Program-made: the position numbers and the translations under genes
Assembly: GCF_000613865.1 (NCBI RefSeq)
Contig: NZ_BAJU01000012.1
Location: 1 to 64,000, forward strand
DNA length: 64,000 bases
Origin: Acetobacter okinawensis JCM 25146
Lineage (GTDB): Bacteria > Pseudomonadota > Alphaproteobacteria > Acetobacterales > Acetobacteraceae
Reading direction: 5' to 3'
In this document: piece after piece, positions 41,636 through 59,722 of the stretch
Layout: the number at the start of each line of letters is the position of its first letter
Position numbering within the stretch: position 1 is the stretch's first letter
Notes under the pieces: generated by a model
Seen by the model: only the letters and a program-made list of their open reading frames with translations
Told to the model about the DNA's origin: nothing
The model's database searches: none

Positions 41636-42006
41636 TTATTTCGGACGCTTGGCGCCATACAGCGAACGACGCTGACGCCGCTTGGCGATACCCTGCGTAT
41701 CGAGAACACCGCGAAGGATGTGGTAACGAACACCCGGCAAATCTTTCACTCGACCGCCGCGGATAAGCACAACACTATGTTCCTGAAGGTTGTGACCTTC
41801 ACCAGGAATATAGCTAACCACCTCATAGCCATTCGTCAGACGCACCTTGGCAACTTTACGCAGTGCGGAGTTAGGCTTTTTTGGTGTCGTCGTATAAACG
41901 CGGGTGCAAACGCCGCGCTTCTGGGGGCATCCCTGCAGAGCGGGCACTTTGTTCCGCTTGACTGCAGCTTACGCCCCTTGGCAATGAGCTGGTTGATGGT
42001 CGGCAT
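41636..42006 (-). CDS. rpsL: 30S ribosomal protein S12 (one indel)
   Basis: Decoding-centre protein. [17 protein letters not shown] is in one frame; [20 protein letters not shown] onward is in another. One base is missing at about 41955-41957 (for example AGCCGG for AGCGG). The corrected length is 123 residues, the exact E. coli-type size. The streptomycin-relevant lysines in [13 protein letters not shown] and [13 protein letters not shown] are wild type. S12 is essential, so the shift is an error in the sequence. Confidence 0.94.
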
Positions 42007-42248
42007 GCGCCTTTCCCGATCCTTACACAGTTCGGTCGGCCAGCCGCATTTTCTGCGGCTGCCGACTTTCATTAAAAAGATCCCATCAGGTAACAACCCG
42101 AATGGGGCTATATTGGCATCCGGTTCCGCTTCCCCCCGGAAGCCAACCGCATGCTAAAACTCATACAGAGAACCTGAGTGCCTTACTCATCCACAAAGAT
42201 AAGCAAAGCTGAGGGCTGCTAACTACAGCCCCCCCTAGCAGAAGTCAA
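42007..42248 (-). promoter_or_regulatory. rpsL promoter and long leader
   Basis: TTGACT (minus strand, 42243-42248), 17 bases, then TAGTTA (42220-42225), just beyond the rpoC terminator. The spacer contains a G7 run. A leader of about 205 bases follows before rpsL; I see no open frame of note in it. Confidence 0.5.
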
Positions 42249-42290
42249 GCTTTACCCCGCGATTCTCTACCCTGCTCCCGATAAACATAC

Positions 42291-42320
42291 AAAAAAGGCC
42301 GGAGCATTTGCCCCGGCCTT
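42291..42320 (-). terminator. Intrinsic terminator after rpoC
   Basis: Stem AAGGCCGG / CCGGCCTT (42295-42302 and 42313-42320) with a T6 tract on the minus strand, 22 bases after the rpoC stop. It separates the beta operon from the str operon. Confidence 0.9.
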
Positions 42321-42342
42321 TCCTTTTGTTTGGCAGCAGAGT

Positions 42343-46603
<4,261 letters not shown>

Positions 46604-46609
46604 TCACCG

Positions 46610-50781
<4,172 letters not shown>

Positions 50782-50806
50782 CGTCGCTCCTGCCCCGCCC
50801 TTATCT

Positions 50807-50848
50807 CGGACCATCAGGCTCGTGGTCTGCCGCGAGCCTGATGGTCCG
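50807..50848 (-). promoter_or_regulatory. Perfect 16-bp hairpin between rplL and rpoB
   Basis: cggaccatcaggctcg (50807-50822) is repeated inverted at 50833-50848 around a 10-base loop, 26 bases upstream of rpoB. There is no T-run, so it is unlikely to be a terminator. Position and double-strand length fit an RNase III processing site like the one known between rplL and rpoB in E. coli. Confidence 0.6.
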
Positions 50849-50996
50849 ACCTACTTTCGGCCAAAACCCAGACCGGATTTACCCGGCCACCTGCCCCAGA
50901 TCAACCTGAAACAGGCAAACGGGCGGAGGCATACACCCCCACCCGAGAACCTCAATTCCCTTCACCCAAACCTTAACGGAGAGGGTCAAGGCAATC

Positions 50997-51371
50997 TTAC
51001 TTAACTTCGACGGTCGCGCCGTTGTCTTCAAGAAGCTTCTTGATTTTAGCAGCTTCGTCCTTGCTGACGCCTTCCTTGACGGGCTTGGGAGCGCCTTCAA
51101 CCAGGTCCTTAGCTTCTTTCAGACCCAGACCCGTGATGCCACGGATTTCCTTAATCACGTTGATCTTCTTTTCGCCAGCGGCGGCCAGAATAACCGTGAA
51201 TTCGGTCTGCTCTTCAGCAGCCGGAGCAGCAGCGCCCGGAGCAGCAGCAGCAACTGCAACAGGAGCAGCAGCGGAAACGCCCCATTTTTCTTCGAGCAGC
51301 TTGGAAAGTTCAGCAGCTTCAAGAACGGTCAGAGCGGACAGTTCGTCAACAAGCTTAGCAAGATCAGCCAT
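50997..51371 (-). CDS. rplL: 50S ribosomal protein L7/L12
   Basis: A 124-residue stalk protein that recruits GTPase factors. The N-terminal dimer domain is [20 protein letters not shown]; an Ala/Pro-rich hinge follows at about 38-55, then the factor-binding C-terminal domain with [23 protein letters not shown] 51371 is preferred to an upstream start giving a non-conserved leader. Confidence 0.97.
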   Translation of the reverse strand: MADLAKLVDELSALTVLEAAELSKLLEEKWGVSAAAPVAVAAAAPGAAAPAAEEQTEFTVILAAAGEKKINVIKEIRGITGLGLKEAKDLVEGAPKPVKEGVSKDEAAKIKKLLEDNGATVEVK

Positions 51372-51470
51372 AGTCAGACTTCCTAATATAAACACTGGTT
51401 AGCAAAACGCAACCTCTACACAGAGGCCGCGCGTATTTCTTGTACACATCCCCAATATGGGAATGCGTGG

Positions 51471-51989
51471 TCAGGCAGCTTCACCCGTTTTGGCATAGGC
51501 CCCAAAAACACGAGCAAGCTGGCCAGCCGGCGCCTGAACAACACTGGCAATGCGCGTAGCGGGCGTGGAGATAAGACCCACGAGCTGTGCGCGCAGCGTG
51601 TCGAGCGACGGCAGCTCGGCCAGAGCCTTGATCCCAGCTGCATCAAGCACCTGAGAACCAAGAGAACCGCCAAGCAGCTCAAGCTTGTCATTGGTTTTGG
51701 CGAACTCAACGATCACCTTCGCCACTGATACAGGTTCGTCCGCCCACGCAAGCGCGGTCGGCCCCGTCAGCAGCGGCGCGATGCCGCTGAACTGGGTCCC
51801 ATCCAGGGCGAGAGTTGCCAGCCGGTTTTTAGCAACCTTGTAGTTTGCACCCGCTGCCCGCACCTTGCGTCGCAGATCCGTCACATCAGCTACGGTTAAC
51901 CCTTTATTACGGGTCACCACAACCATGGACGTTTCGGCGAACACGGCGGCCAGAGAGGCAACAAGGGCCTTCTTTTCCGTACGGTCCAA
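51471..51989 (-). CDS. rplJ: 50S ribosomal protein L10
   Basis: A 172-residue stalk base that binds L7/L12 dimers. The TTG at 51989 (MDRTEKKALVASLAAVF) has GGAG seven bases upstream; no ATG fits. VVVTRNKGLTVADVTDLRRK and the C-terminal helix LARVFGAYAK are conserved. Confidence 0.95.
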   Translation of the reverse strand: MDRTEKKALVASLAAVFAETSMVVVTRNKGLTVADVTDLRRKVRAAGANYKVAKNRLATLALDGTQFSGIAPLLTGPTALAWADEPVSVAKVIVEFAKTNDKLELLGGSLGSQVLDAAGIKALAELPSLDTLRAQLVGLISTPATRIASVVQAPAGQLARVFGAYAKTGEAA

Positions 51990-52273
51990 ATCCCGTCTCC
52001 GTCTTGTTCCATCAGATATAAACCTGACAGAACGGGTTGCCCTTTAGGTTCTGCAACAAACAGAACCCGCTCGCCTGTCCTTGATAAACGGAATATCTGG
52101 CACTGCCGAAAAACTCTCAGCCTGCAACCAGCATCCCCGTCTTACCACGCGCCAGCCCCAGAGGAGCCGATTAAGACCAAAGCCGCGTGTGGTCTCGGAC
52201 AGGTATAGAAAGCGGTAAACCGCTCCCTTATGCACCGGACCAGCCATAAAGACCAGTCCGGCAACATTCTTGC
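51990..52273 (-). promoter_or_regulatory. rplJ leader (likely L10-L12 control region)
   Basis: A 284-base non-coding stretch between rplA and rplJ. It contains a GGTTCTG / CAGAACC hairpin (52047-52053, 52061-52067). In bacteria this leader usually carries the promoter and the L10(L12)4 repressor site. Position is the main argument; I did not identify a clear promoter. Confidence 0.45.
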
Positions 52274-52965
52274 TCAGCCTGCGAAGGCGGAGACGTCCAG
52301 CTGTACACCCGGCCCCATTGTGGAGGTCAGGGCAGCTTTCTTCAGGTAGGTCCCTTTGGCGCCTGCGGGGCGGGCCTTCTGCACGGCATCAACGAATGCA
52401 CGCACGTTTTCGGCCAGCTTGTCCGCACCAAAGGATACCTTGCCGACGCCAGCATGGATAATGCCGGTTTTTTCAGCACGGTATTCAACCTGCCCGGACT
52501 TGGCTGCCAGAACGGCACCCTTAACGTCCATGGTTACTGTGCCCAGCTTGGGGTTAGGCATCAGACCACGCGGGCCGAGGATCTTACCCAGACGACCCAC
52601 CAGAGCCATCATATCGGGTGTTGCAATGCAGCGGTCGAAAGCGATTTCGCCAGCCTGCACCTGCTCCATCAGATCTTCTGCGCCGACAACATCTGCACCG
52701 GCTGCCTTGGCTTCTTCAGCCTTGGGGCCACGTGCAAACACGCCAACGCGCAGGGTCTTGCCCGTGCCGTTGGGCAGGGAGACAAAACCACGGACCATCT
52801 GGTCAGCATGACGGGGGTCGATGCCCAGGTTCAGAGCAATTTCAACCGTTTCGTCAAACTTTGCGGTTGCGTTGTCTTTGACGAGGGAAATGGCTTCGTC
52901 CAGAGCATAGGCCTGCCCTGCAACCACCTTGCGCGAGCCGCCGTAAGACGCTTGTTCTGTGCCAT
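52274..52965 (-). CDS. rplA: 50S ribosomal protein L1 (one indel)
   Basis: A 230-residue L1-stalk protein. The start [13 protein letters not shown] (ATG 52965) is shifted by one base at about 52927-52931 from [20 protein letters not shown]. The rest is intact, including [19 protein letters not shown] and [15 protein letters not shown]. The corrected length is exactly normal. It lies 4 bases after rplK. Confidence 0.95.
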
Positions 52966-52969
52966 GACC

Positions 52970-53404
52970 TTAGCCCTCCACCACGTCAATACCCATGGAA
53001 CGGGCAGACCCGACCAGCATACGCACGGCGCCATCAATATCGTTTGCGTTCATGTCCTGCTGCTTCTGGGCAGCAATTTCACGCAGCTGATCCATGGTCA
53101 CCTTACCGACGGAAGCGCCCTTACCAACCGTCTGGCTGCCTTTGGAAATCTTGGCGGCCTTGAGCAGGAAGTAGGTGTTCGGCGGGGTTTTGGTGATGAA
53201 GCTGAATGTACGGTCTGCATAAGCCGTGATCACCACAGGAATCGGCATGCCAGGTTCAAGGCCCTGGGTCTTGGCATTAAATGCCTTGCAGAATTCCATG
53301 ATATTCAGACCGCGCTGACCCAGAGCCGGACCAACCGGCGGTGAAGGGTTGGCTTTACCAGCGGGAATCTGAAGCTTGATGTAGCCAACAACTTTTTTGG
53401 CCAT
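52970..53404 (-). CDS. rplK: 50S ribosomal protein L11
   Basis: A 144-residue GTPase-centre protein: [40 protein letters not shown], and the C-terminal [20 protein letters not shown] that binds the 23S rRNA. Its usual upstream neighbours secE-nusG are absent here; the previous gene on this strand is an efflux outer-membrane factor, 106 bp away. Confidence 0.98.
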   Translation of the reverse strand: MAKKVVGYIKLQIPAGKANPSPPVGPALGQRGLNIMEFCKAFNAKTQGLEPGMPIPVVITAYADRTFSFITKTPPNTYFLLKAAKISKGSQTVGKGASVGKVTMDQLREIAAQKQQDMNANDIDGAVRMLVGSARSMGIDVVEG

Positions 53405-53510
53405 ATCCGGGACTCCTCAAAAATGTACCCGGACCGCGGTTCTTAACGATTCCTGCCATACACATCCGTGCTGGCAGGTACCTCCCGCGTTCCGATCAGG
53501 AAAGGCGCGC

Positions 53511-55124
53511 TTACCTGTGCGCCGCACTGCTGTCAAGGGGCGCACTCACTTTTGTGCTCCCGCTCAGGTCCATGCTGGCAGGGTCACGCACGGTTGTAAT
53601 ACCGCCCGCAGCCGGAGCCTGCCGCAGGTTGCTGTATTGCAGCGGCTTGAACGGCATAAGTACGCTCTCGCCTTGCGGAAGCTGCTCACGCGACCATCCG
53701 CCACCCAGCGCGCGAATCAGCTCCACCCGTGCGTTTATGGCCCGTGTGGAGGCCTGCACCATGCCAATGCGTGCGTTCAGCGCCGCAACCTGCGCCACCA
53801 CAACGTCCAGATAGTTGGTGAGCCCACCCGTATAGAGCGCCATGGTCATGCCCTGTGTGCGTACTGCCGCATCTACCGCGCTGGACTGCTGCTCCACCTG
53901 CACCTTGAGCCTGTTGACGCGCGTCAGCCCATCCTCCACCTCCTTGAATGCGTCCAGAACCGTGCTGCGGTACATGTCCTCTTTCTCACGGTACTGCGAC
54001 CAGCTCCGTTGCAGGTCTGCGCGCCGCAACCCGCCCTGAAAAAGTGGCATGACAGCCTGCGCCCCAAACTGGTACATGGAGTTGGAAAGAGAGGCGAGGT
54101 CGAAGCCCCTGTCCATAAACCCGGTCATGGCATTGAACGTGACATGCGGATAAAAAGCCGCACGGGAGACCCCGATCGCGCGGTTAGCCTGCGCCATACG
54201 CCGCTCTGCCGCAGCAATGTCCGGCCGTCTTTCCAGCAATGTGGATGGCAGAGCAACGGGCAAGGCCCCTTGAGCAAAATTCAGCCCCTGTACCGGCGCA
54301 ATATGAAACGTCGCGGGCGCCTGGTTCACCAGCGCTGCAATGGCATGCTCCATGACATCACGCTGGGTACAAATGTCCGTCTCCTGCGCCTGCGTGGTGT
54401 AAAGCTGCGCCTCCGCACGTGAGACATCCATACCCGGAGCAATGGCCCCGGCCAGACGCATATTGGTAATCTGCACGGCAGTTTTGTAGTAGCGGATGGA
54501 ATCACGGTAGACCGCATCCTGCGCATCCAGCCCACGCAGAATAATGTAATCGCTCGCCAGTTCGGCCTGCAGGCTCAGACGTGCTGCGGCATAGTCGGCA
54601 GCACGCTCCTGCACATTCTGTTTGGCCATACGGGTTTTGTTACGTATGGCAGACCAGAAATCCGGCTCCCACGTGGCAGTCCCCGAATACTGCTCGGACG
54701 ACATGTACATGGGACCAGTAGCACCCGCTCCACGCCACAGGCGATGAGCCGAACCTTTGTATTTTTCGCCCCCCGCCATACCGCCAACCTGTGGATAAAG
54801 CTGCGACTTGGCTTCCATGGCCAGATCACGCGCCTGAAGGAAGGCTTCGGCCTGCGCCTGAAGGTCAGGGTTAAGCCGCATGGCCTGCTCCTCCAGACCA
54901 TTGAGCACCGGGTCCCCCAGAATAGTCCACCATGTGGGGCTGATCTGTGTATCCCCTCCCCCGGCTGGCTGCATAACACCACCGCCACTCCAGTTATCCG
55001 GGTACACAAAAGTTGCAGGTTTGTAGCGTGGCGCCATGTCGCACCCTGCCAGCACGGACAGAACGCATGACCCCATCATCAACCGCGAAGCAAAATGTTT
55101 GACGCGCCACCCATGATCACTCAT
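53511..55124 (-). CDS. RND outer-membrane factor, NodT-type lipoprotein (second pump)
   Basis: A 537-residue TolC-like lipoprotein. The signal peptide ends in LAGC with acylated Cys at 28, then APRYKP. LLERRPDIAAAERRMAQANR and IRALGGGWSREQLP are the typical OEP motifs. ATG overlaps the adaptor stop (ATGA). It is the last gene of the efflux operon and ends 106 bp before rplK with no clear terminator. Confidence 0.9.
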   Translation of the reverse strand: MSDHGWRVKHFASRLMMGSCVLSVLAGCDMAPRYKPATFVYPDNWSGGGVMQPAGGGDTQISPTWWTILGDPVLNGLEEQAMRLNPDLQAQAEAFLQARDLAMEAKSQLYPQVGGMAGGEKYKGSAHRLWRGAGATGPMYMSSEQYSGTATWEPDFWSAIRNKTRMAKQNVQERAADYAAARLSLQAELASDYIILRGLDAQDAVYRDSIRYYKTAVQITNMRLAGAIAPGMDVSRAEAQLYTTQAQETDICTQRDVMEHAIAALVNQAPATFHIAPVQGLNFAQGALPVALPSTLLERRPDIAAAERRMAQANRAIGVSRAAFYPHVTFNAMTGFMDRGFDLASLSNSMYQFGAQAVMPLFQGGLRRADLQRSWSQYREKEDMYRSTVLDAFKEVEDGLTRVNRLKVQVEQQSSAVDAAVRTQGMTMALYTGGLTNYLDVVVAQVAALNARIGMVQASTRAINARVELIRALGGGWSREQLPQGESVLMPFKPLQYSNLRQAPAAGGITTVRDPASMDLSGSTKVSAPLDSSAAHR

Positions 55125-56434
55125 GGCCGCCCCCCGGCTTCAGGCATTGGCCGGTTGTCTTCCGGCATGGCGCGCGTATCATTCTTGCTGCCACTAGCTG
55201 TAGAGGCTGGCGGAGTTGGCGGCACATTGTAGCCCGGTGTCCCTTTGACAATCCGGACCAGTTGCCCATCCAACAACCCGGCTGAAGGGTTATTGATAAC
55301 CCGGTCGGTCTTTTTGACCCCGCGTTGCACTTCCACCGTGGTACCAAGATCGCGCCCGAGCGCTACATTGACCAGATGCACGTGGTTGCTGTCATCCACC
55401 AGCGCCACCTGCGTACCTTCCTGACGGAAGACAATCGCCCCTTCTGGCAAAATAAGCTGATCGGGGTCGGCTGGGGCGCGGAATGTGGCGGTCGCATAGG
55501 AGTTGGGCCACAGCTCCCCGCTCTTGTTGTCCAGCACCAGCTCGGTTGTGACCGTACGAGTATTGGGGTTGAACGCACTGGCGGTGGCCAGAAAGCGCGC
55601 CTTGAATGTCCGCTCAGGGTATTGCGGCACAATCAACTCCGCCTGCAGGCGGGGGGAGATAATATCCGCATAATCCTGTGGCACCGCTACAAACACACGC
55701 ATGGCATGCACATCGGCCACGCTGAACAGTTCCGTGGCATTCCCGCGTGAATCCACATCACCCCGCCCGGCATTGACGTAGTCCCCCACGTCAGCCATGC
55801 GCGATGTGACAATCCCATCGAATGGAGCCACGATCTTTTTAAAACCCTCAAGGGCTGCATAACGTTCCACATCATGCAACGCGGCCTCGACCTGCGCCTT
55901 CTCCGCCTCGGCATTGGCGGCCTGCACATCCACTTCCTGCTGGGACACAGCCTGCGTGCCCTGCAGCGCCTTCCAGCGCCGCGCCGTAATCTGGGCCAGT
56001 TTGTAGCGGGCCTGAGCCACGTTGTAGTTGGCCTGCGCGGCGGCATATTGCGCATCCAGCCCCGGGGTATCAATTTCGGCCAGCACATCCCCTGCTTTTA
56101 CGCGCGCGCCAAAGTCCTTGTACCACATTTTCACGTAGCCAGAGACCTGAGCGTATATGGGAGCCTGATACCACGCAGCAATATTGGCAGGCAGCGTGAG
56201 CTGCCGCTCCTCTGGTCCCTTCTGGGGGTAGATGACCTGCACCACAGGCACCGCGTCATGCGCCGTTTCACGCGCAAGCTGCACATAGGCCGAATGCCGC
56301 TGCACAAGCCCCATAATAATCAGGAACCCTGCCACGCCTGCGACAATGGCAAACCCCATTTTTCTTTTACGCGCAGCTGCCGCAGCTTTTGCCCTGGCGT
56401 CCACGCCACCCGTCTTGTCGTGTTCCGGGGTCAT
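55121..56434 (-). CDS. RND efflux adaptor (second pump)
   Basis: A 437-residue membrane fusion protein with N-terminal anchor MGFAIVAGVAGFLIIMGLV at about 26-44. The lipoyl half-motifs are YAQVSGYVKMWYKDFGARVK and KKIVAPFDGIVTSRMADVGD. An alpha-hairpin at about 125-185 and a barrel with RTVTTELVLDNKSGELWPNS follow. It overlaps permease and OMF genes at both ends (ATGA), a tightly coupled operon. Confidence 0.9.
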   Translation of the reverse strand: MTPEHDKTGGVDARAKAAAAARKRKMGFAIVAGVAGFLIIMGLVQRHSAYVQLARETAHDAVPVVQVIYPQKGPEERQLTLPANIAAWYQAPIYAQVSGYVKMWYKDFGARVKAGDVLAEIDTPGLDAQYAAAQANYNVAQARYKLAQITARRWKALQGTQAVSQQEVDVQAANAEAEKAQVEAALHDVERYAALEGFKKIVAPFDGIVTSRMADVGDYVNAGRGDVDSRGNATELFSVADVHAMRVFVAVPQDYADIISPRLQAELIVPQYPERTFKARFLATASAFNPNTRTVTTELVLDNKSGELWPNSYATATFRAPADPDQLILPEGAIVFRQEGTQVALVDDSNHVHLVNVALGRDLGTTVEVQRGVKKTDRVINNPSAGLLDGQLVRIVKGTPGYNVPPTPPASTASGSKNDTRAMPEDNRPMPEAGGRP

Positions 56435-59400
56435 ACGCCAGCTTCCTCTTCTTTTGTCTTCGGCACGTCTTTTTTGTTGTGCAGCATTGCGAACACGCAG
56501 GGAACAAACAGCAAGGTCGCAACCGTTGCCACCAGAAGCCCCCCCATGACCGCCTTGCCCAGCGGTGCGTTTTGCGAATTACTCAGCGACATGGGCAGCA
56601 TGCCAATAATCATGGCGGATGCTGTCATCATAACAGGGCGGATACGCTCAAACCCAGCCTCCAGTGCGGCCAGAATGGCATCCCCATGCTCATCCAGCCG
56701 CTCGCGCGCAAACGCGACAACCAGAATGGCGTTGGCCGTGGCCGTACCCATGCACATGATCGCCCCGGTCAGTGCGGGAACGGACAATGTGGTGTGGGTC
56801 AAAAACAGGCTCCAGGAAATACCCGCCAGCGCACCGGGCAGTGCGGTAATGATGATGAACGGGTCCAGCCAGGACTGAAAGTTGACCACAATCAGCAGGT
56901 AAACAAGCAGGATAGACATGGCCAGCCCAGCAAGTAGCTGCACATAGGCACTGTTCATGGTCACCGCCTGCCCGCGCACCATAAGCGATGCGCCACGCGG
57001 CAGATCGGGGCGCATTTCGTCCACGATCCGCTCCACCTCGCGTGAGACCGTGCCCAGATCAATCCCCTCGTTTGAAGCATAGATGTCAAACACGGGCATG
57101 ATGTTGTAGTGCGCAACCTCGGCAGGTGTGCCGACCTGTTCGATCTGGCTCAGCCCCCCCAGAATCTGCGGGGTCTGCCCGCTGGGGTTACCATCCCCCT
57201 TATCAATCGGTGTGATCTCCAGATCATTCATGGTCTGGAGGAACGATGCGGGGGTCTGGATGTCGATCAGATGCGACACCCCGGTTTTTGTATCCAGCCA
57301 GTAAACCTGCCCGACCTGCGAACTACCGGAGAGGGAGACCAGCACGTTATCGGCCACATCTGCCTCGCGGATACCCGTGCCGAGAGCGTACATCCTGCGT
57401 GCATTCACGCGCAGGGTTGGCGTGGTCATGGGTTCCTGCACCGAAATATCGGTCAGGCCCGTTACGTGCCGCAGTCTCTCGGCAATACGGTTGGCAAAGC
57501 GGAAGTTGGCAGGCAGGTCACGCCCGACAACCTGCACATCAATCGGGGATGGCAAGCCGAAATTAAGGATCTTGGCGGTCAGATCCCCCGGCAGGAAGGA
57601 GAACTGGGTACCGGGGAATTTCTCGTTCAGGTTCTGGCGTAGCAGGTGGCGGTATTGTGCAACAGGTGCGGCCTGATCCTTGAGCGAGATGGTAATATCG
57701 CAATCCTGTGTCCCCACCGTTGGCGTGGAATATAGGCCATGTTGAGCGGGCTGAACGCCAGACCGCAGTTATTGACGATCCCTTCCACCTGACCGGGGAG
57801 CGTGCGCTCGACCTCCGCATCCACCAGTTGAGAAATCTTGCCCGCCTCTTCCAGCCGCGTCCCAACCGGTGCGCGCATGTGCAGGGCGATCACATCCGAA
57901 TTAACCTCGGGGAAGAAGTTCTGCCCGACAAAAAACAGCAGCCCCAAAGACCCGAAGGAGCACAGCACAAACACCGGAATAAACGTGCCGCGCACCTCAA
58001 TCAGGTACCCCAGCAGGGCATGGTAGCGGTGGCGGAAGGTCTCAAACCCCCGCTCGAAGGAACGCTGGAAGCGACCAAAAACCGTTTTGGGCTCCTGCGG
58101 TCCGTGGGCATGAGCCGCCACCTGTGCTGCCAGCATGTATTTGGCCATGGTCGGCACAAGTGTGCGCGAGAGGATGAACGAAGCCAGCATGGCAAAAATA
58201 ATGGCTTCAGCCATGGGCATGAACAGCCAGCCAGCAACGCCTGTCAGCTGGAACAGGGGCATCCACACAATGCAGATACACAGGGTGGACACAAAGGTTG
58301 GAATAACAATCTGGTTGGCCGCATCCACAATGGCCGTCTCCAGATCCTTCTCCATCTCCAGATGTGCATCAATATTCTCGATCATGACCGTGGCGTCATC
58401 GACCAGAATACCAACAGCCAGCGCAAGCCCACCAAGGGTCATGACGTTAATGGTCTGCCCGGCCCAGCCCAGCCCGATGATAGAGCACAGCATGGCCAGA
58501 GGGATGGAGGTGGCAATAATAACTGTGGAGCGCCACGAGCCGAGGAAGAGCAGCACAACAAGCCCTGTCAGAATGGCAGCGGTTATCATTTCGCGCACCA
58601 CGTCCTCCACGGACTCTTTAACAAAGGTCGAGGCGTCATTGAGCACGCGAATGCTCACACCGGGCGGCAATGTCTGCACAATGCCGGGCAGGAGCTTTTT
58701 GATCCCCGCCACCACATCCAGCGTCGAGGCGTCCCCGCTCTTCATGACCACAATCAGAACACCCTGCTGACCTTTGACCAGCACAAGGTTGGTCTGGGGT
58801 GGCCCACCCTGATGCACCCATGCCACGTCACGCAGGCGGACAACCGCGTGACCGACCTGTTTGATGGGAATGTCGTTCAGCTCATCCAGCTCGCGCGGGG
58901 CGGCATTGGTCTGCACCATCCAGTCAAACGGGCCGATACGCTGGTCCCCCGCAGGCAGCACAATGTTCTGGCTGTTCAGTGCGCGTGAGACATCAACCGG
59001 GGAGAGGCTGTGCGCCAGCAGCTTGACCGGGTCCAGGTCCACCATGACGTTACCTGGCTTGCCTCCATACGGGTTGGGAATGGCCGCCCCCGCAACAGAC
59101 ACCAGCGCAGGCCGGATAAGGTTGGACGACATGTCATAAATCTCGGACGCCGTCATGGAGGTGGAGGCGACCTGCAACGTAATGACCGGCACGGAGGATG
59201 CGTCATACGCCAGCACAAGCGGAGGGGTAGAGCCTGTGGGCATCTGCTTGATCACGGTCTGCGAGACTGAGGTGATCTGCGTCTGGGCCACAGATGTATT
59301 TGTGCCGGGCTGGAAAAAGATTTTGACAATCCCGCGCCCGTAATAGGACTGGCTCTCAATGTGTTCGATATTATTGACGGTCGCGGTCAGTGCACGCTCG

Positions 59401-59603
59401 TAATAATAGACCACACGACCAGACATATCCTCCGGCATAAGCCCGGTGTACTGCCAGATGACAGCCACAACCGGAATACGGATACTTGGGAAGACGTCCG
59501 TGGGAGTGGAAAAAATGCCCTTAATTCCAAAAACCAGAATCAGGATCGACAGCACAACAAAAGTGTACGGTTTTTTGAGTGCTATTATAACAATCTGGTT
59601 CAT
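56431..59603 (-). CDS. RND efflux permease (second pump, one indel)
   Basis: An RND pump of the HAE1 type. MNQIVIIALKKPYTFVVLSI opens it; TM4 has LAVGILVDDATVMIENIDAH with the two Asp of the proton relay. FVGQNFFPEVNSDVIALHMR marks the second half, and GAIMCMGTATANAILVVAFA the C-terminal helices. The frame breaks at about 57729-57733 (NMAY / STPTVGTQDCDITI); one base restores 1057 residues. Upstream on the same strand are its likely sensor and regulator. The substrate is not evident; metal-exporter (CzcA) signatures are absent. Confidence 0.87.
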
Positions 59604-59722
59604 GCGCCTTGTCCCCGCCTAACAACGGGTCCGGCAATCAGTCTGGAAATGGTTGTCATTTTGCCAGTAGATACCCGCACATCCTTCTCCCGCTTGTGAC
59701 ATTATCTTTACAAACCATAGCT

